Origin: Haplosporangium gracile
Lineage: Eukaryota; Mortierellomycota; Mortierellomycetes; Mortierellales; Mortierellaceae
Direction of reading: 5' to 3'
Length of the DNA: 60,734 nt
Assembly (NCBI GenBank): GCA_015499985.1
Contig: JAAAUF010000109.1
Coordinates: 1-60,734, forward strand
Each line of letters begins with the position of its first letter. Position 1 is the first letter of the stretch. The position numbers were made by a program, and so were the translations under genes. The notes below the pieces were generated by a model, which was not told the origin of the DNA, searched no databases, and worked only from the letters and a program-made list of their open reading frames with translations. Shown here piece after piece: positions 34,419 through 45,575 of the stretch.

Positions 34419-34910
34419 GGTCAACAAAAAACCCAATCCAACCGTCCTGTGCTCTCCTTTCCCTCTCTCCTACTTACTCTTGCTACTGTCTCCCTCATTT
34501 TTTCTTTTTCTTTTTTCTTTTTTCTTTTTTCTTTTTCCTTTCGGTCTCTCTCTCTCCCTTCCCCTCCAATCCTCAATCCAAACAAAACCGTTCACATACT
34601 TACTCTTTTCTTCTCTTCTCTCTTCTCTTCTCTCTTCTCTTCTCTCTTCTGCTCTCCTTCTTTCTCACTCTCACTCTCTTTCTCCCTCCCCAATCCATCC
34701 TCTCGCATACAACACAACACAACACAACACAACACACATCCGCTTCCATCGACTGTTGGCGATACAGGGCTTTTGCTGCATACCCCGTCGGATCCCTTCT
34801 ACTTCTTGAACCCCGCAGAATACCAGACGCATCTCCTCTTCTCTCTCTCTCTCCCTCCTTCTCTCTCTCTCTCTCCTTCCTCGTCTCCTCTCTCTCTCTC
34901 ACACACACAC
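33720..34910 (+). repeat. Long pyrimidine-rich tract with mixed microsatellites
   Basis: About 1.2 kb with a strong C/T bias on the + strand. It contains (CAA)n at about 34387-34418, TTTTTC-type repeats near 34497-34540, TCTTC repeats near 34606-34655, ACAAC repeats near 34707-34736, and (CT)n followed by (CA)n near 34840-34915. It lies directly upstream of the PKA-R start. Confidence 0.75.
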
Positions 34911-35081
34911 ACACATATACACAAACGCACCCACACTCTCTTTCCCGCTCTCTCCAGCACTTTCGCCCAAATAATTAACAACAATATCCACAAACCACAA
35001 ATCGCCCAATCCATCTGAACAACAAGCAACATCAACAAAACAACAACAACAAACATCACCACATCCATAAAAAGGAGAAAC

Positions 35082-38000
35082 ATGTTTGCTTCTTCAACCA
35101 CGACACAGTCGCCTATCCACAGGTCGCTGCCCCAGGCATACGCAGAGATCCTGAATGATCTCAACCAAAAGGTGATCTCAGCCCAGCCCCAGGATGTCCT
35201 CCAGTTCTGCGCCAACTATTTTAACCAGAAACTTGAGGAACAGCGCATTCGATTCCTCTTGCAAGGTAAGCCCACTTTTTTTCTTGCATTTTATTTTTAT
35301 TGCGTCGTTTTGTCACTCTCCTCCCTTCCAAAAACAACAACCAGCAAAGAGTAGAAATGACTAGAGCTCAAAAGATATTTTGTCGTATGTGTGTGTGTAT
35401 GTTTTTGAAGACCGATGATGAGGTTTGGTACTTTTTACGTCTTTTTTTGCCTCGTTTATTTAATTTTATGGCGATGGGAGATACCGGTCTTGGGAGAATC
35501 GATAGGATGGGTTGGATCGGATGGATTGGACGCACACCGTACAACAAGGGCGGGAGGGGAATAGGGAGTACGAACAAGGCAAAAAGGAAGAAAAAAAGGA
35601 AAAAAAAATGAGCAGAGCATGGACAAACGACAGCATTGCATGGCTATCACGTTTGTGGGTAACAAACGGTGCCTGGCTATCGCAAGAGCAGGGGTTATTT
35701 TCCTTTCTCTTTTTTTTTTCTCTCTCGTCAGTTGTGCAGTGCATGGTCCAACCCGTTTGGGATGGATGCCACATGTCGGCCACGCCTGTGTCGCCATACG
35801 TGTGTTCTCAGCTTGCGTCCTTTTTTTTCTTTCTTTTTCTTTTTTTTCACTTGTTTGGTCCCGAGGTCTGTTATTTTATGAGCTGCTATTGGTGTTTTTT
35901 TCTTTGTTGTTTTTATCTATCGCTCTCTCTCTCTGGATGTGATATGAGGCAAGAGAGTGATAGGTGTGTATGTATGTTGTGTGTATGTGTGCCTGCTGGG
36001 CTTTAACAAGAGAAGAGTGCGATGACATGCTTTGTGTCCCCGAAGCCATATGCTACCGACGATATGCCGCCTGCCACATGGAAGGAAAGGAAAGACCGAC
36101 CAACAAAAACGTGGTGAAAGTTTTATGTTTATTTTTATTAATGGCTTTTGGATTTTGAGGCATGAATGTCCCCTTTACCCAACATGTTAGACCAAAAAAA
36201 AAAAATCAAAAAAAATATATGAGCTAAGTGGTATTGAGCTGCACCAACAACTGAGCTGAGCTCAACGCTTTTTTTTTTTCTTGTTTTTTTTTCATGGCTC
36301 TCATGCTGGTTTTGCTTTCATTTCTTTTTTTTTTCTGTTGTGTTATGTGTAATCGTTATTTATGTCTCTTTTTTCCGGTCGGCCTGACTGGCGGGCTAAA
36401 AGAACGAAATTAGGGAAAGAAAATGAGAGAGAGAAATAGAGAGAGAGAGACCGCGAGAGATTAGCGGGGGACGAGAACAAGGCAGGCTAATCAAGACGGA
36501 AGACAAAAAATATGAGAAAAAGAAAATTACAACTAGAGTGGGTGAAAGAGGGGAAGGAGAAGGGATGGAACGGACTTGAAGTTCTATATTTACTTACATG
36601 CGCATACATACATACATACATACATACATAGTTACATACTGCACACAACCATGTCACCGACTGACCTTTATACTTTTACCTTATACATCTGTCATCGATT
36701 CCCGCTTCTCTCTCTTATCCATCCCGTCGTGTGTACTACCTTTGGAACAAACCCTGTCTCCCTGCAATCAACGACATGGACGATGACATAACCTCTGCCT
36801 CTCCTTGGATAACCATGGAACAATTCAAGCCCGCAACACTCAGCAACCCAACCGAGAAATTCCTCAGTTCCTGCCTGCCTTGATCCCTCCAACCTTGTCC
36901 GTCTCGTCCCCTAAGATTATTCATGCCTCCACTCCTGCCGCATCTAGCCCCGATCACTCGATGGAGAGTGACTCGGACAGCGATTCAGACGATGAGGATG
37001 ACGAGGCCCTCGAGGATCCTAGCCCTCTGCTCTCGATGCCCGCAAACTATATGCGTGGACGCCGCACCTCAGTCAGTGCTGAGAGTATGGTCCCCAGCCA
37101 CCAAAACTATGTAAAGACAGTCATCTCCAAGACTCCTGAGCAGCGCAAGCGGATCGAAGTTTCGATCGCCAGCAACTTTTTGTTCAAGAACTTGGATGAA
37201 GACCAGCACGAGGACGTTGTCAACGCGATGGCGGAGAAGAGATTCAGGAACCGGGAGAACGTCATCGAGCAGGGTGCTGTCGGCGATTACTTTTATGTGG
37301 TCGAGACAGGATCGTTGGATGTCTTTGTCGCCAAGAATGGCAACCCTGCCGAGAAGGTGTTTGAGTATGGACCTGGCGGCAGCTTTGGAGAGTTAGCGTT
37401 GATGTACAATGGACCTCGTGCTGCGACTGTGACGGCAACCTCGGACATTGTTCTCTGGGCCCTGGACAGAATTACGTTCCGCAGGATCTTGATGGAGAAC
37501 ACATCGCGCAAGAGACGCATGTATGAGGCCTTTTTGGAGACGGTCCCCTTGCTTGTCTCGTTGGAACCCTATGAGCGTCACAAGATTGCTGATGCTCTCG
37601 AATCTGTCTACTTTGACGATGGTCAGCCCGTGGTCCGTCAGGGCGATCAGGGTGACAACTTTTTCATCATTGAGTCGGGCGAAGCCACAGTGACAAAGTA
37701 CAATGAAAAGGGAGAAGAATTCCCTATGCCTGGATTGGGACCCGGCCAATACTTTGGAGGTATGTGTTTGTTTTTCTAAGCGTCTTTTTTTTGATTTTTT
37801 TTATTGCGATTAAGATGCATATGCAGTGTGATGCACGCCCATGCCTAACCATGCATCACATCTTTTTTTTATACCTCTCTGTCTCTCTCTCTCACTCTGA
37901 TTCTGCCTCTATCACCCTGTCTCTTGCTCTTCTCTGCCCCCTGTCCTCTTGCGCTTCTATCCCCTTAGAATTGGCCCTGTTGAACGACATGCCACGTGCC

Positions 38001-38300
38001 GCGACGATCAAAGCCCAAGGCAGGCTAAAGTGCGCCACGTTGGGCAAGCGTGCATTTGTCCGGTTATTGGGACCAGTTGTCGAAATTATCAAGCGTAACA
38101 GCGTCAACTACCAAACGATTGAGGAGCAGATTCAGCAACACCAGCAACAACTGGTCCCTGTCTCTTCTGCACCCCCATCCTCCAACGCCTCCCCAGCATC
38201 GACCTCCCCCGCACTAGCCTCGGCACCAACGCCGATTCTTTCCTCTGCGTCGCCCATCCTTGCACCAGCGCCACTGCAGGTCCAGCTGAACCACGTCTAG
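35082..38300 (+). CDS. pkaR: cAMP-dependent protein kinase regulatory subunit
   Basis: Binds and inhibits PKA catalytic subunits until cAMP is bound; in fungi it controls growth, dimorphism and stress responses. Exons 35082-35265, 36830-37759 and 37969-38300 join in phase to give 481 residues. Residues 14-61 form the dimerisation/docking domain ([20 protein letters not shown]). An acidic Ser/Asp stretch follows. The inhibitor site is RRTSV, with Ser142 in the substrate position, so it is type II-like and phosphorylatable. Two cyclic-nucleotide-binding domains follow, with phosphate-binding cassettes [20 protein letters not shown] and, across the last intron, [14 protein letters not shown]. 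Both have the essential Glu and Arg. The C terminus is a Gln then Pro/Ser/Ala-rich tail. Intron 1 is 1564 nt; its acceptor at 36829 is the only one that meets phase, since an in-frame stop lies at 36784. Confidence 0.93.
35266..36829 (+). other. Long first intron of the PKA-R gene (1564 nt)
   Basis: Begins GTAAGC and ends in a CAAG acceptor, separating the dimerisation domain from the linker. It is T-rich with many poly-T runs and has (CATA)n at 36603-36630. No additional exon was recognised. It could hold an alternative promoter or regulatory sequence, but nothing visible proves it. Confidence 0.7.
36603..36630. repeat. (CATA)n microsatellite
   Basis: About seven copies of CATA inside the PKA-R first intron, about 200 bp upstream of the acceptor. 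Confidence 0.85.
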
Positions 38301-38852
38301 ACACATGTTCGCTTTATCATTTTCTTCCTTACTTCCTCTTTCATTAGCACACATTTTTTTCATATCTTTTTCTTCATTGCACTTTTCTCTTCTTTCTCCT
38401 CCAGCACTACCCCACTTACCCAATACCATACAAAACGAATTGAGAGGGGGAAGGGCGCCAATCCATCCCTCTTGATCGCTTTCTTACATCAGGATTTCTT
38501 TTTTTACACATACATTTTTTTTTCATATCATGCAACAATAGCAACATAACAAAAAACATAACCCATTTCCACAAAAAAATACGCAAAAAGAACAACACAA
38601 AATCATCACAAAAAAAGAGCGACAAACATCCATACATTCCCAGACCCCCAAAAGTAGCCATAGCTTTGCATTCCTTCAAGCAACACAAAAAATAATATAC
38701 AGATGAATACTTTGAAACAAAAACAAATAATAAGGTGATTTTCGTTTTTATGATGATGGGAGAGAGAGAGAGAGAGAGAGGTTTCGTTTCTACTTCATTC
38801 GTTCTTGTTACATACAAAAGAGAGAGGGGGAATGTGATTGCTACACGCACAT
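38301..38852. other. Convergent region between PKA-R and atp17
   Basis: Holds both 3' untranslated regions. A/T-rich with long A runs and a (GA)n stretch at about 38759-38780. No gene supported. An open frame of 199 codons on the minus strand (38416-39015) passes through it but has no homology that I recognise and overlaps the atp17 last exon in another frame. Confidence 0.5.
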
Positions 38853-40105
38853 TTAGTGGTGGGCAACGTTCTTGTGGTGCTCTATTAGACACAAATTGGA
38901 AGGGAGAGATAAGGTCGTTAGCGGCTGCCTTTTTTTCTTTTGTTTTGAAACATGCATACATCGCATCGCTGCTGTTGAGCGATGCTTCGCAATAGATACA
39001 TGTGTATGGCATCATCTGAATAGTCTATGATCAAATGATCATAGACATTATATATATCGACATCGACACACCCACGCAACACACGCATACACAATACTAT
39101 CGCACACATACGTCTCCATCCTAGTCTGATTATTTCCACAAAAGCCATAGAAGAAACAGACGTATAGAAACGAAAGAAACAAAAGGAGATAAAGAAGAGA
39201 CTTACTCAAGTGGAAGTGGTAATCGATGGTGTAGGAGAGGGCGAAGACGGCGGCAATGGTCTGGAAGACGGGGGTCATGTCCGAGTTCTTGCCGTCAAAG
39301 TGGCGAGCCTGATAACCGGAGGAGCGGGCAGCAGGGGCGGGGCCGTTGGGGAGGCCCTTGTAGAAGTTAACGACCTTGGCCATCTGTTATTTTGTTGCAG
39401 AAAGTTGTTGACGATATTCAAGGGAGGTGGTTGTTATGGTGGTGGTGGCGATGATGCCAATGTTGATGAAGCAATATCCATGATTGCGTATAGGTGTGCG
39501 AATGTATATGTGTGTGTTTTTTCGTTGGCGAGGTGGTCGTTTGTACGTCGTTGGTTGTAGTGCGTTGCGATGTGCATTGCGGATAATTGATATGTTTTTT
39601 GATAGGTTGGTGAGACACACACGGAAGAAAAGCAATATAAAGAATAAAAAAGAAAAGAAAAATAGACAATGGTCAGCAAATCGAAGGCAATAACAGCAAC
39701 GATATTGAGCACGCAAAGATTATATGTATGATTCATGAAAATATGGGTGTGTGACACTTACGCGAGCGGCATCCTTGGGGGAGCCGATAGCCTTGGTGGA
39801 GCCAATGGTGGGGGGGATGGCGGCCTATGTATGCAACCAACAAAACGTGATAGTAGTGGTTAGGATCAGTCGTTCATCGAAAGTAATTTGGAATGATGGC
39901 GCTTGGTTCCTGAATAGGGCGTAAAGGAGGTGCTCCACGTATATCCCAATGTAAGGCGGCCATTGGATGTGAAAGCGTCTTGTACGTCTTGTGGCGTGAA
40001 ATCCTTATTATGTCGTCAGACGGTGTAGAGGAAGTGCAAACGTAGAGAAGGGGGCGAACGTACTCTGGTGGAGTAAGCGCGACGGGCAACGGTTCCGAAG
40101 TTCAT
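38853..40105 (-). CDS. atp17: Mitochondrial F-type ATP synthase subunit f
   Basis: Subunit f is a small single-span protein of the membrane (Fo) sector that supports dimerisation and stability of ATP synthase in the inner mitochondrial membrane. Four exons, 40105-40064, 39824-39762, 39383-39206 and 38881-38853, join in phase to give 103 residues (101 in yeast). The N terminus MNFGTVARRAYSTR is basic and lacks acidic residues, like a mitochondrial presequence. Next comes IPPTIGSTKAIGSPKDAAR, then the family core VVNFYKGLPNGPAPAARSSG, YQARHFDG, the membrane helix VFQTIAAVFALSYTIDYHF, and the tail HLKHHKNVAHH. The last exon has only 29 coding nt; it was found because the YHFHL-K/R-HH ending is conserved, and the TAATAG acceptor fits phase. 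Introns of 239, 378 and 324 nt make up three quarters of the gene. Confidence 0.9.
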
Positions 40106-40758
40106 GGCGATGAAGGTGAGTTGATTGAGTGGAGAAGGGAAGGATGAAGGGTCGATGATTCGGGTGTAGTCGCATTCCAACTGATCATCGCAGGCCCGTA
40201 TTTTTGGTGGCTTTGTTACCTTTCTCATTTTTCATGCTCTCCAGCTCTGGCATCATAGCATTTGCGATAATAATGTCTATTTAAGCGTCATCGTATTTAG
40301 CCACTCGCTAGGGTTACAGATCGGCGGCCATTAATTTATTTTTTTTGATGACAAAACGGGGGTTCGTCTTTGCAGGAATAATGAAAAAGAGGGTGAAGAG
40401 AAGAAAATAGCTTTCTGGATCAGGGACAGGACCTGAGTATCCAGTTTCCTGGATTACGAGTGTGGCAGTGCACTTTCTCTCTCTCCCTCCTATCTACCCA
40501 CGCCCCTGGCTCCTTTCTTTTCCTCATCAACAGACAGGGCACCCATGTGAACGAATTTACTCCGCGAAATCTATCCTACCCAAGGCCCCAGGTCATTTTT
40601 TGAGACTCCTTGCATTTTTACTACTCCACAACACCGGGGATGTCCTTGACTCCCACGCACATACACAGACAACAACGTAGGAACATAAAAGACGAGAACA
40701 ACGTAGGGATCGTGAACTGTGCAAGAGAACAAACTGCCTTAACCGAGGACAAAAGCGC

Positions 40759-40780
40759 AAAAAAAAAAAAAAAAAAAAAA
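40759..40780. repeat. Poly(A) run of 22
   Basis: Twenty-two consecutive A on the + strand, non-coding. No ORF or target-site duplication suggesting a retroelement was seen next to it. Confidence 0.85.
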
Positions 40781-40825
40781 GAGTACAAGACAGAGAGACA
40801 ACACAACATACCAGTCCGCTCCTCC

Positions 40826-40849
40826 CCATCTATCTATCTATCTATCTAT
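40826..40849. repeat. (CTAT)n microsatellite
   Basis: About six copies of CTAT in non-coding sequence upstream of atp17. Confidence 0.8.
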
Positions 40850-41985
40850 CCCTCCGTCACGAAAATGTGACATAGACTATTGTGAGTACCACAAATGTAG
40901 CCTGCCTTTTCATCGGCGCAGTATGTGTTTCTGTATTTGTAAACCTACTTGGCGTATTCGTGAAAAAAAAAAAAAAAAGTAGCTCATAAAATAATATGCA
41001 AGGGACACACCACGCTAGGCTGGCTAGTTTGTTTCTACTTTAGTAGCATTGGTCAGCTTATCAGGGTCTTTACTTGGTATCAAGGGAGTAGGTAAGACAA
41101 AAAAAAAAAAAGGCGGGAGGTTTCAAAGCACTGGCCCTTGAAGCGTTAACAGCTCTTTCTTTCATTGACATTGTGTAACAAGAAGTGTGAGGCAGTTGGA
41201 GACAGGAAAAGCAGGGGGTTTATGTCCATAAGGTATTGGTTTTGAAAAGAGACACACGGATGAATCCACGTTGTTTGCTTTTATCGAAAAGGCATCTGGA
41301 ACAAAAAATAAACACAAAGTGAGCAATTGAAATAACGCGTGCTGTGTCCTTCGGATGTTTATAAGCATACATGAAATAAGGCATAAAAACATAGAACAAG
41401 GCATAAAGACATGGGAACATGGCAACAGGGATGACAGGTGGAGAAAGCCTCGGAGACATATGAGTACAAGGGAGAACATCGAAAAGATGGAACACAACGT
41501 AGTACAGTACTTGGGGCACAGTGTACTAGACTATATGGAACATAGGGATACACACACAACGTCCGACGGAGTGCACATGAGAACATACGACAAAAAGAGT
41601 AGATGAGAACTTAAGACAAAATGAATACACAAAGTAGACGAAAGGATTATGTTTGAATAGGTCATCAAGAGAGGTCGTTACGTTTTGTATTTACAAGGTT
41701 GGTTTTGAAGTGGTGGAGTCAACTAGAACTAAACTACTTCTAATCTATGGATGGGGTATGCTCAGCAAAAATGAAATGGGTATATGTACAGAAAATGGTT
41801 GCAGGCAGAAAAAGAAAAAAAATTCATAAAAAGGGAAGATGTGCGTTACAAGAAATGAGTAAAAAGCAAGAAAGATAGCAGAAGCGGATCGAAGAGAAAA
41901 ATAAAAACGGGTATTGGTTGGAAGAGAGGATGTGTACAAGATGAGAAAGGATGAAGATCATTGGTAGAAAGAATCGGATGTTGGT

Positions 41986-43023
41986 TTAGGGGTTTCGCTT
42001 CAACATCTTGGACACGAGTTTGAAATGATGTTTTGCCTTGTTGCGCCAAGATCCACTCGAGCCATCGTTATGGCTGTGATGGTGACTGTCTTGCTGGGTA
42101 GAAGACGAGGACGTAGACTGGGAGGAACCGGCGTTGGAAGCTCTCTTGGCAGCAATGGTTTCAAGGAACATAGGGTAGCTCGAGCACTTCATCAGATCCA
42201 TGATTGACTCGCGGGCCTGTTCGAGGACCTGGGGGTGGAAGTCACCCTCAGCCACAGACCTCAAGAGACGGCAGCGGATAGCGTCTGAGAGGTTGAGCTC
42301 GTGGGGGCTGCTGGGGAGGACAAATGTCTCGAGGATGGCGCGCATCTTGTTCTGGAGGTCGGAGAAGGCGCGGGATTGGGACTGGTTGAGGTGGTGGGCG
42401 GTATCGCTGTGAAGGGTGAACATGGGCGCAGAAGACTGGACTGATTGGAACAGAGACTGGGCGCACAACTGCGGGAGAAAAGAGAAATGAAAAGATACAG
42501 CGTTAATATCAAAGGGGAAAAAATCTGAGAGCATGCATGCTGCAAGATGAGGTGAGGGTGATGCGACGGGAAGAGGCAGAGGGGAGATGTGGAAATGAAG
42601 TGGGAGAAGAGTTAGGAGGAAGGAGAAAAATCGAAAGATAAATGGATGGATGCTGTATTTTACCTTGTATTGGCGAGAGGCGAGCCAGAAGGCCAAGTTC
42701 TCGTAACAGAACTGGGACTGGAGGAAAGCGCCAAAGTTGTCGAGATTGTATTGACCGCGTCCCTGGTTGATAAGGATCTGGTGGAGGGAAGGGCGGTTCA
42801 TGAGCGAGTCGTCGTCGTCGTCGTCATGTTCTGAAGAAGAGGAAGAATTGGATTGACGAGAGGCGAAGCTGGAGACTGAGCGGCGCTGCTTGTGTTGTTT
42901 TGAGGAAGGGGAAAAGTATGAAGGGCCGGTAGGTGCGGCGGGGGCGTCGATAAAGAGGGTTGATTGTTGGTGCATTGTAGGTCCTTGGTTGAGGGTGTGG
43001 GCGAGGGAGACTGTTGTTGGCAT
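41986..43023 (-). CDS. RGS-domain protein (regulator of G-protein signalling)
   Basis: RGS proteins speed GTP hydrolysis by G-alpha subunits and so end receptor signalling. Two exons, 43023-42664 and 42468-41986, join in phase 0 to give 280 residues. Residues 1-78 are Ser/Asp-rich and disordered, with a run of Asp (HDDDDDDS). The RGS domain begins at about residue 80: LHQILINQGRGQYNLDNFGA, LQSQFCYENLAFWLASRQYK. It continues after the intron with LCAQSLFQSV, MRAILETFVLPSSPHELNLS, and AIRCRLLRSVAEGDFHPQVL, ending near KCSSYPMFLETI. The last ~50 residues are Ser/His-rich and then basic (KAKHHFKLVSKMLKRNP). No DEP, PX or membrane segment is seen, so this is a simple small RGS protein. Which G-alpha it acts on cannot be told. 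A 203-nt intron interrupts the domain. Confidence 0.88.
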   Translation of the reverse strand: MPTTVSLAHTLNQGPTMHQQSTLFIDAPAAPTGPSYFSPSSKQHKQRRSVSSFASRQSNSSSSSEHDDDDDDSLMNRPSLHQILINQGRGQYNLDNFGAFLQSQFCYENLAFWLASRQYKVKYSIHPFIFRFFSFLLTLLPLHFHISPLPLPVASPSPHLAACMLSDFFPFDINAVSFHFSFLPQLCAQSLFQSVQSSAPMFTLHSDTAHHLNQSQSRAFSDLQNKMRAILETFVLPSSPHELNLSDAIRCRLLRSVAEGDFHPQVLEQARESIMDLMKCSSYPMFLETIAAKRASNAGSSQSTSSSSTQQDSHHHSHNDGSSGSWRNKAKHHFKLVSKMLKRNP

Positions 43024-45529
43024 CTGAAAGATGAATGTGTGTGAGAGGGTGTGTGCGTGTTGGTTGTGTGGAAGAAGGAGGAAAAGTGAGTGTGAGTGAC
43101 GACGGAAGAAGTAAAGTGTAGAAGTGGTATATGAAGGAGCGACAAGGCCAATGAAGGAGTGAGAGAGAGTGAGAGAGAGTAAAGAGTGAGGTAGGGTATA
43201 AGAAGAAAGAAGATATGAATGAAAAAAATGAAAAAAGGGAAAGTGGGGGGAGGAGCGTATCGAGGGGAGTTATATAGGAATGGGAGGAATTCGGTGTGAT
43301 GTTATACCCCTGGTGCCTGACCGAGGGCAGAGGTAGGGGGAAAAGAGAACAGAGAGAAACAGACAGAGAGAGGGAGGGAGGGAGGGATAACCTGTGTTGA
43401 CGAATGAAAAGGGACAGGGTGAGGTATGTATTCAGTCGAATAAGATTTTTTTATTTTTTTCCTCCTAGAGGCGATTCAATTGAAAAAAGGCTTTGTTTAC
43501 TATGTTATAATAGTAATTCTCTTTGCTTATAACCGTTGTTACTATTCAATTGAAGAGAGGGAGGACAAAAGTAACATGGCACAATACCACGTTCGACTCA
43601 CACGCACAAAACGTGGGCAATTCTCTCAATTGAATTGAACTCTTTACTATCCTCCTTTTTTTGTCTATTTTTCCTCTCCACATAACCACATAGTGGATAG
43701 AACAAACAGATTTACACACCCCTAGACCATCCTTTACTCGTCTTTTTTTTTTACAACCATGTCCCTGACCACTTCACCCAACCCCCTTTTCCCTGAACAC
43801 AAGGCGAAGACTAGGCCACAACTCTTTTCATTTCTTTTACTTGTCTTTTGCTCAACTTGGCCCAGATATATGTATGTATATCTTCCTGTACACAGCCCTC
43901 GTTTTTCATTCAATATGTCTCTCTGCTGCTGTTTTTGTCCAGATCCCTCCCGCCCAGTCATCTAAAACTGGTGACAACGGAGAAGCAAAAAAAAGAAGAA
44001 TGATGACAATGGAAATATGACAACGTGAACAAAAAAAAAAAAAAAAAGAAAAAAGAAAAGGAAAATATGACACCCTAACCAAAAAAAAAAAAAAAAATGA
44101 CAGCCATTACCAGAAATAAACAACAACCCTGAACCCGTATCCGGCTGCGCCTGACTGACTGACAACAGGCAGGCAGGCTGACTACTATGACAACAACAAA
44201 AACTCAAAACACAAAAAGAAGAAAAGAACAGAGAAAGGAAGGAAGGAAAAGGCCAACCCTAGCCGAAAAAAATGATGCACCGTTCCGTCAGCCAGTCAGT
44301 CAGTTTTCCAGCCATCTGGTTCTGTCTTGCATCGCGATTTGTATGACAAATGTTAAACTCCTCTTCCTCTAATTCCTCCACTTTGCTTCGTTTTGTCTCA
44401 CCCCTTTGTTGCTTCTATTTGTTGCTTCTTTCAACGGCTAGCTAGGCAGCCGGTGTCAAAATTTCTCAAGTCAGCTAGATAGCTCCTCTTGCGTCCATTG
44501 AGGTATTTTCAGTCAACAATCCATGAACAAACAAAACATGGAACAAAACAATGAAAATTCGCCAAGCTTTTCTTTCTCAGATGGAATTCCATGAACACAT
44601 TTCTTGAAGGAAAGGATAGCAGTTGTCAAAATCCACATGCTGGTTGTTTGAACATGTCCTACGTTTGCTATTACGTCTCTCTGACTCTTCCTCTCTTTCT
44701 TCTTTTCCTTGAGATCCATGGATCAGAAACAAAAAAAACAAGACATGCTAGAATACAAACAGCGCAAGACTCTGGATCCACTTCTGTTGCAGCCGAAGCT
44801 GCCGAGGATGTGTATCAACAGAACGGTCAGCTGTGCTCTTTGGTTATATGGTCCCTTTGCTCTCTCAACATTCTCTGCTATATGCCATGTTTCTTGTCTC
44901 CTCAACAAGCCTTCAAACAAGTTGGTTTCTGATCCCACAGATACAGCACACGATGACAGCAGTATATTTTTATTTTGTTTGTTTTTTATTTTGCATTCTT
45001 TTTTTGTCCTTCCCGCAGATTGTTTCATGGCTCCCCGATCCCAATGTCTGGGATCGGCGTGTGGAAATGAATCATAAGTGAGATCATGGTTACAAAGCAA
45101 AGAGCAAAAGAAGAAGGAGCAGTAGTTAACTATAGTGCTCAAGGCTATATAGCCAGGTTACCCATCACTCTTCCTTACGTCTGTGCCTGCGCATTCCTCG
45201 GACCCACTCTCTCCCTCTGTTTGACAATGCGAAATAGCTGGTTTTAACTTTTGATTGCACCAGGTCACAAAAGTGACTACCTCTTAAGTTACAGGGCTCA
45301 AATTATGAGATATGAATAGCGAAATGACTGACTGCAGCATCGGGAAGTGAAGGACCCTGGGCAAGTGCAGAAAAGAGAAAAGAGAAAAAATGAGAGTGGA
45401 ATGAGTGGACTTCCAATCTCCAGATTGCGGGTAATGATAGTAACCAGGGTGTCACTCTCACTCTCATCTCCAACAACGGATATCAGATCTGTCTTTTTCT
45501 CCTTCTCGACAGGTATCTTCGTGGCTTGT

Positions 45530-45533
<4 letters not shown>

Positions 45534-45570
<37 letters not shown>
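45534..45570. repeat. (GA)n microsatellite
   Basis: About 18 perfect GA units on the + strand, within the gene-free block. Confidence 0.9.

Positions 45571-45575
<5 letters not shown>

Larger units (their letters stand above)
30258..35081. promoter_or_regulatory. 4.8 kb divergent region between the forkhead and PKA-R genes
   Basis: Both flanking genes start outward, so this holds both promoters and any untranslated exons. Near the forkhead side there is an ATT/TTG repeat (30654-30712). The middle has GA-rich (31796-31870) and 7-bp (32424-32476) repeats and TGTC/TTTG tetranucleotides (33449-33542). From about 33720 to 34910 the + strand is strongly C/T-rich. It ends in a C/A-rich leader before the PKA-R ATG. 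I find no supported coding exon. Confidence 0.5.
40106..41985. other. 1.9 kb intergenic region: atp17 promoter and 3' flank of the RGS gene
   Basis: Both neighbours are on the minus strand. The part next to 40105 is the atp17 upstream region. It contains a 22-base A run (40759-40780), (CTAT)n at about 40826-40849, and a degenerate ~22 bp repeat near 41381-41424. No protein gene is supported. Confidence 0.5.

Noticed and set aside
38416..39015. 199-codon open frame on the minus strand near the atp17 end
   Set aside because: Overlaps the true atp17 last exon and intron in another frame and lacks any family motif.
40759..40780. 22-A run considered as the tail of a SINE or processed retrocopy
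   Set aside because: No A/B box, no related sequence upstream and no target-site duplication visible.
44591..45081. Overlapping frames with a hydrophobic stretch, considered as a small membrane protein
   Set aside because: No frame keeps consistent coding character, no splice arrangement joined them, and no family was recognised.
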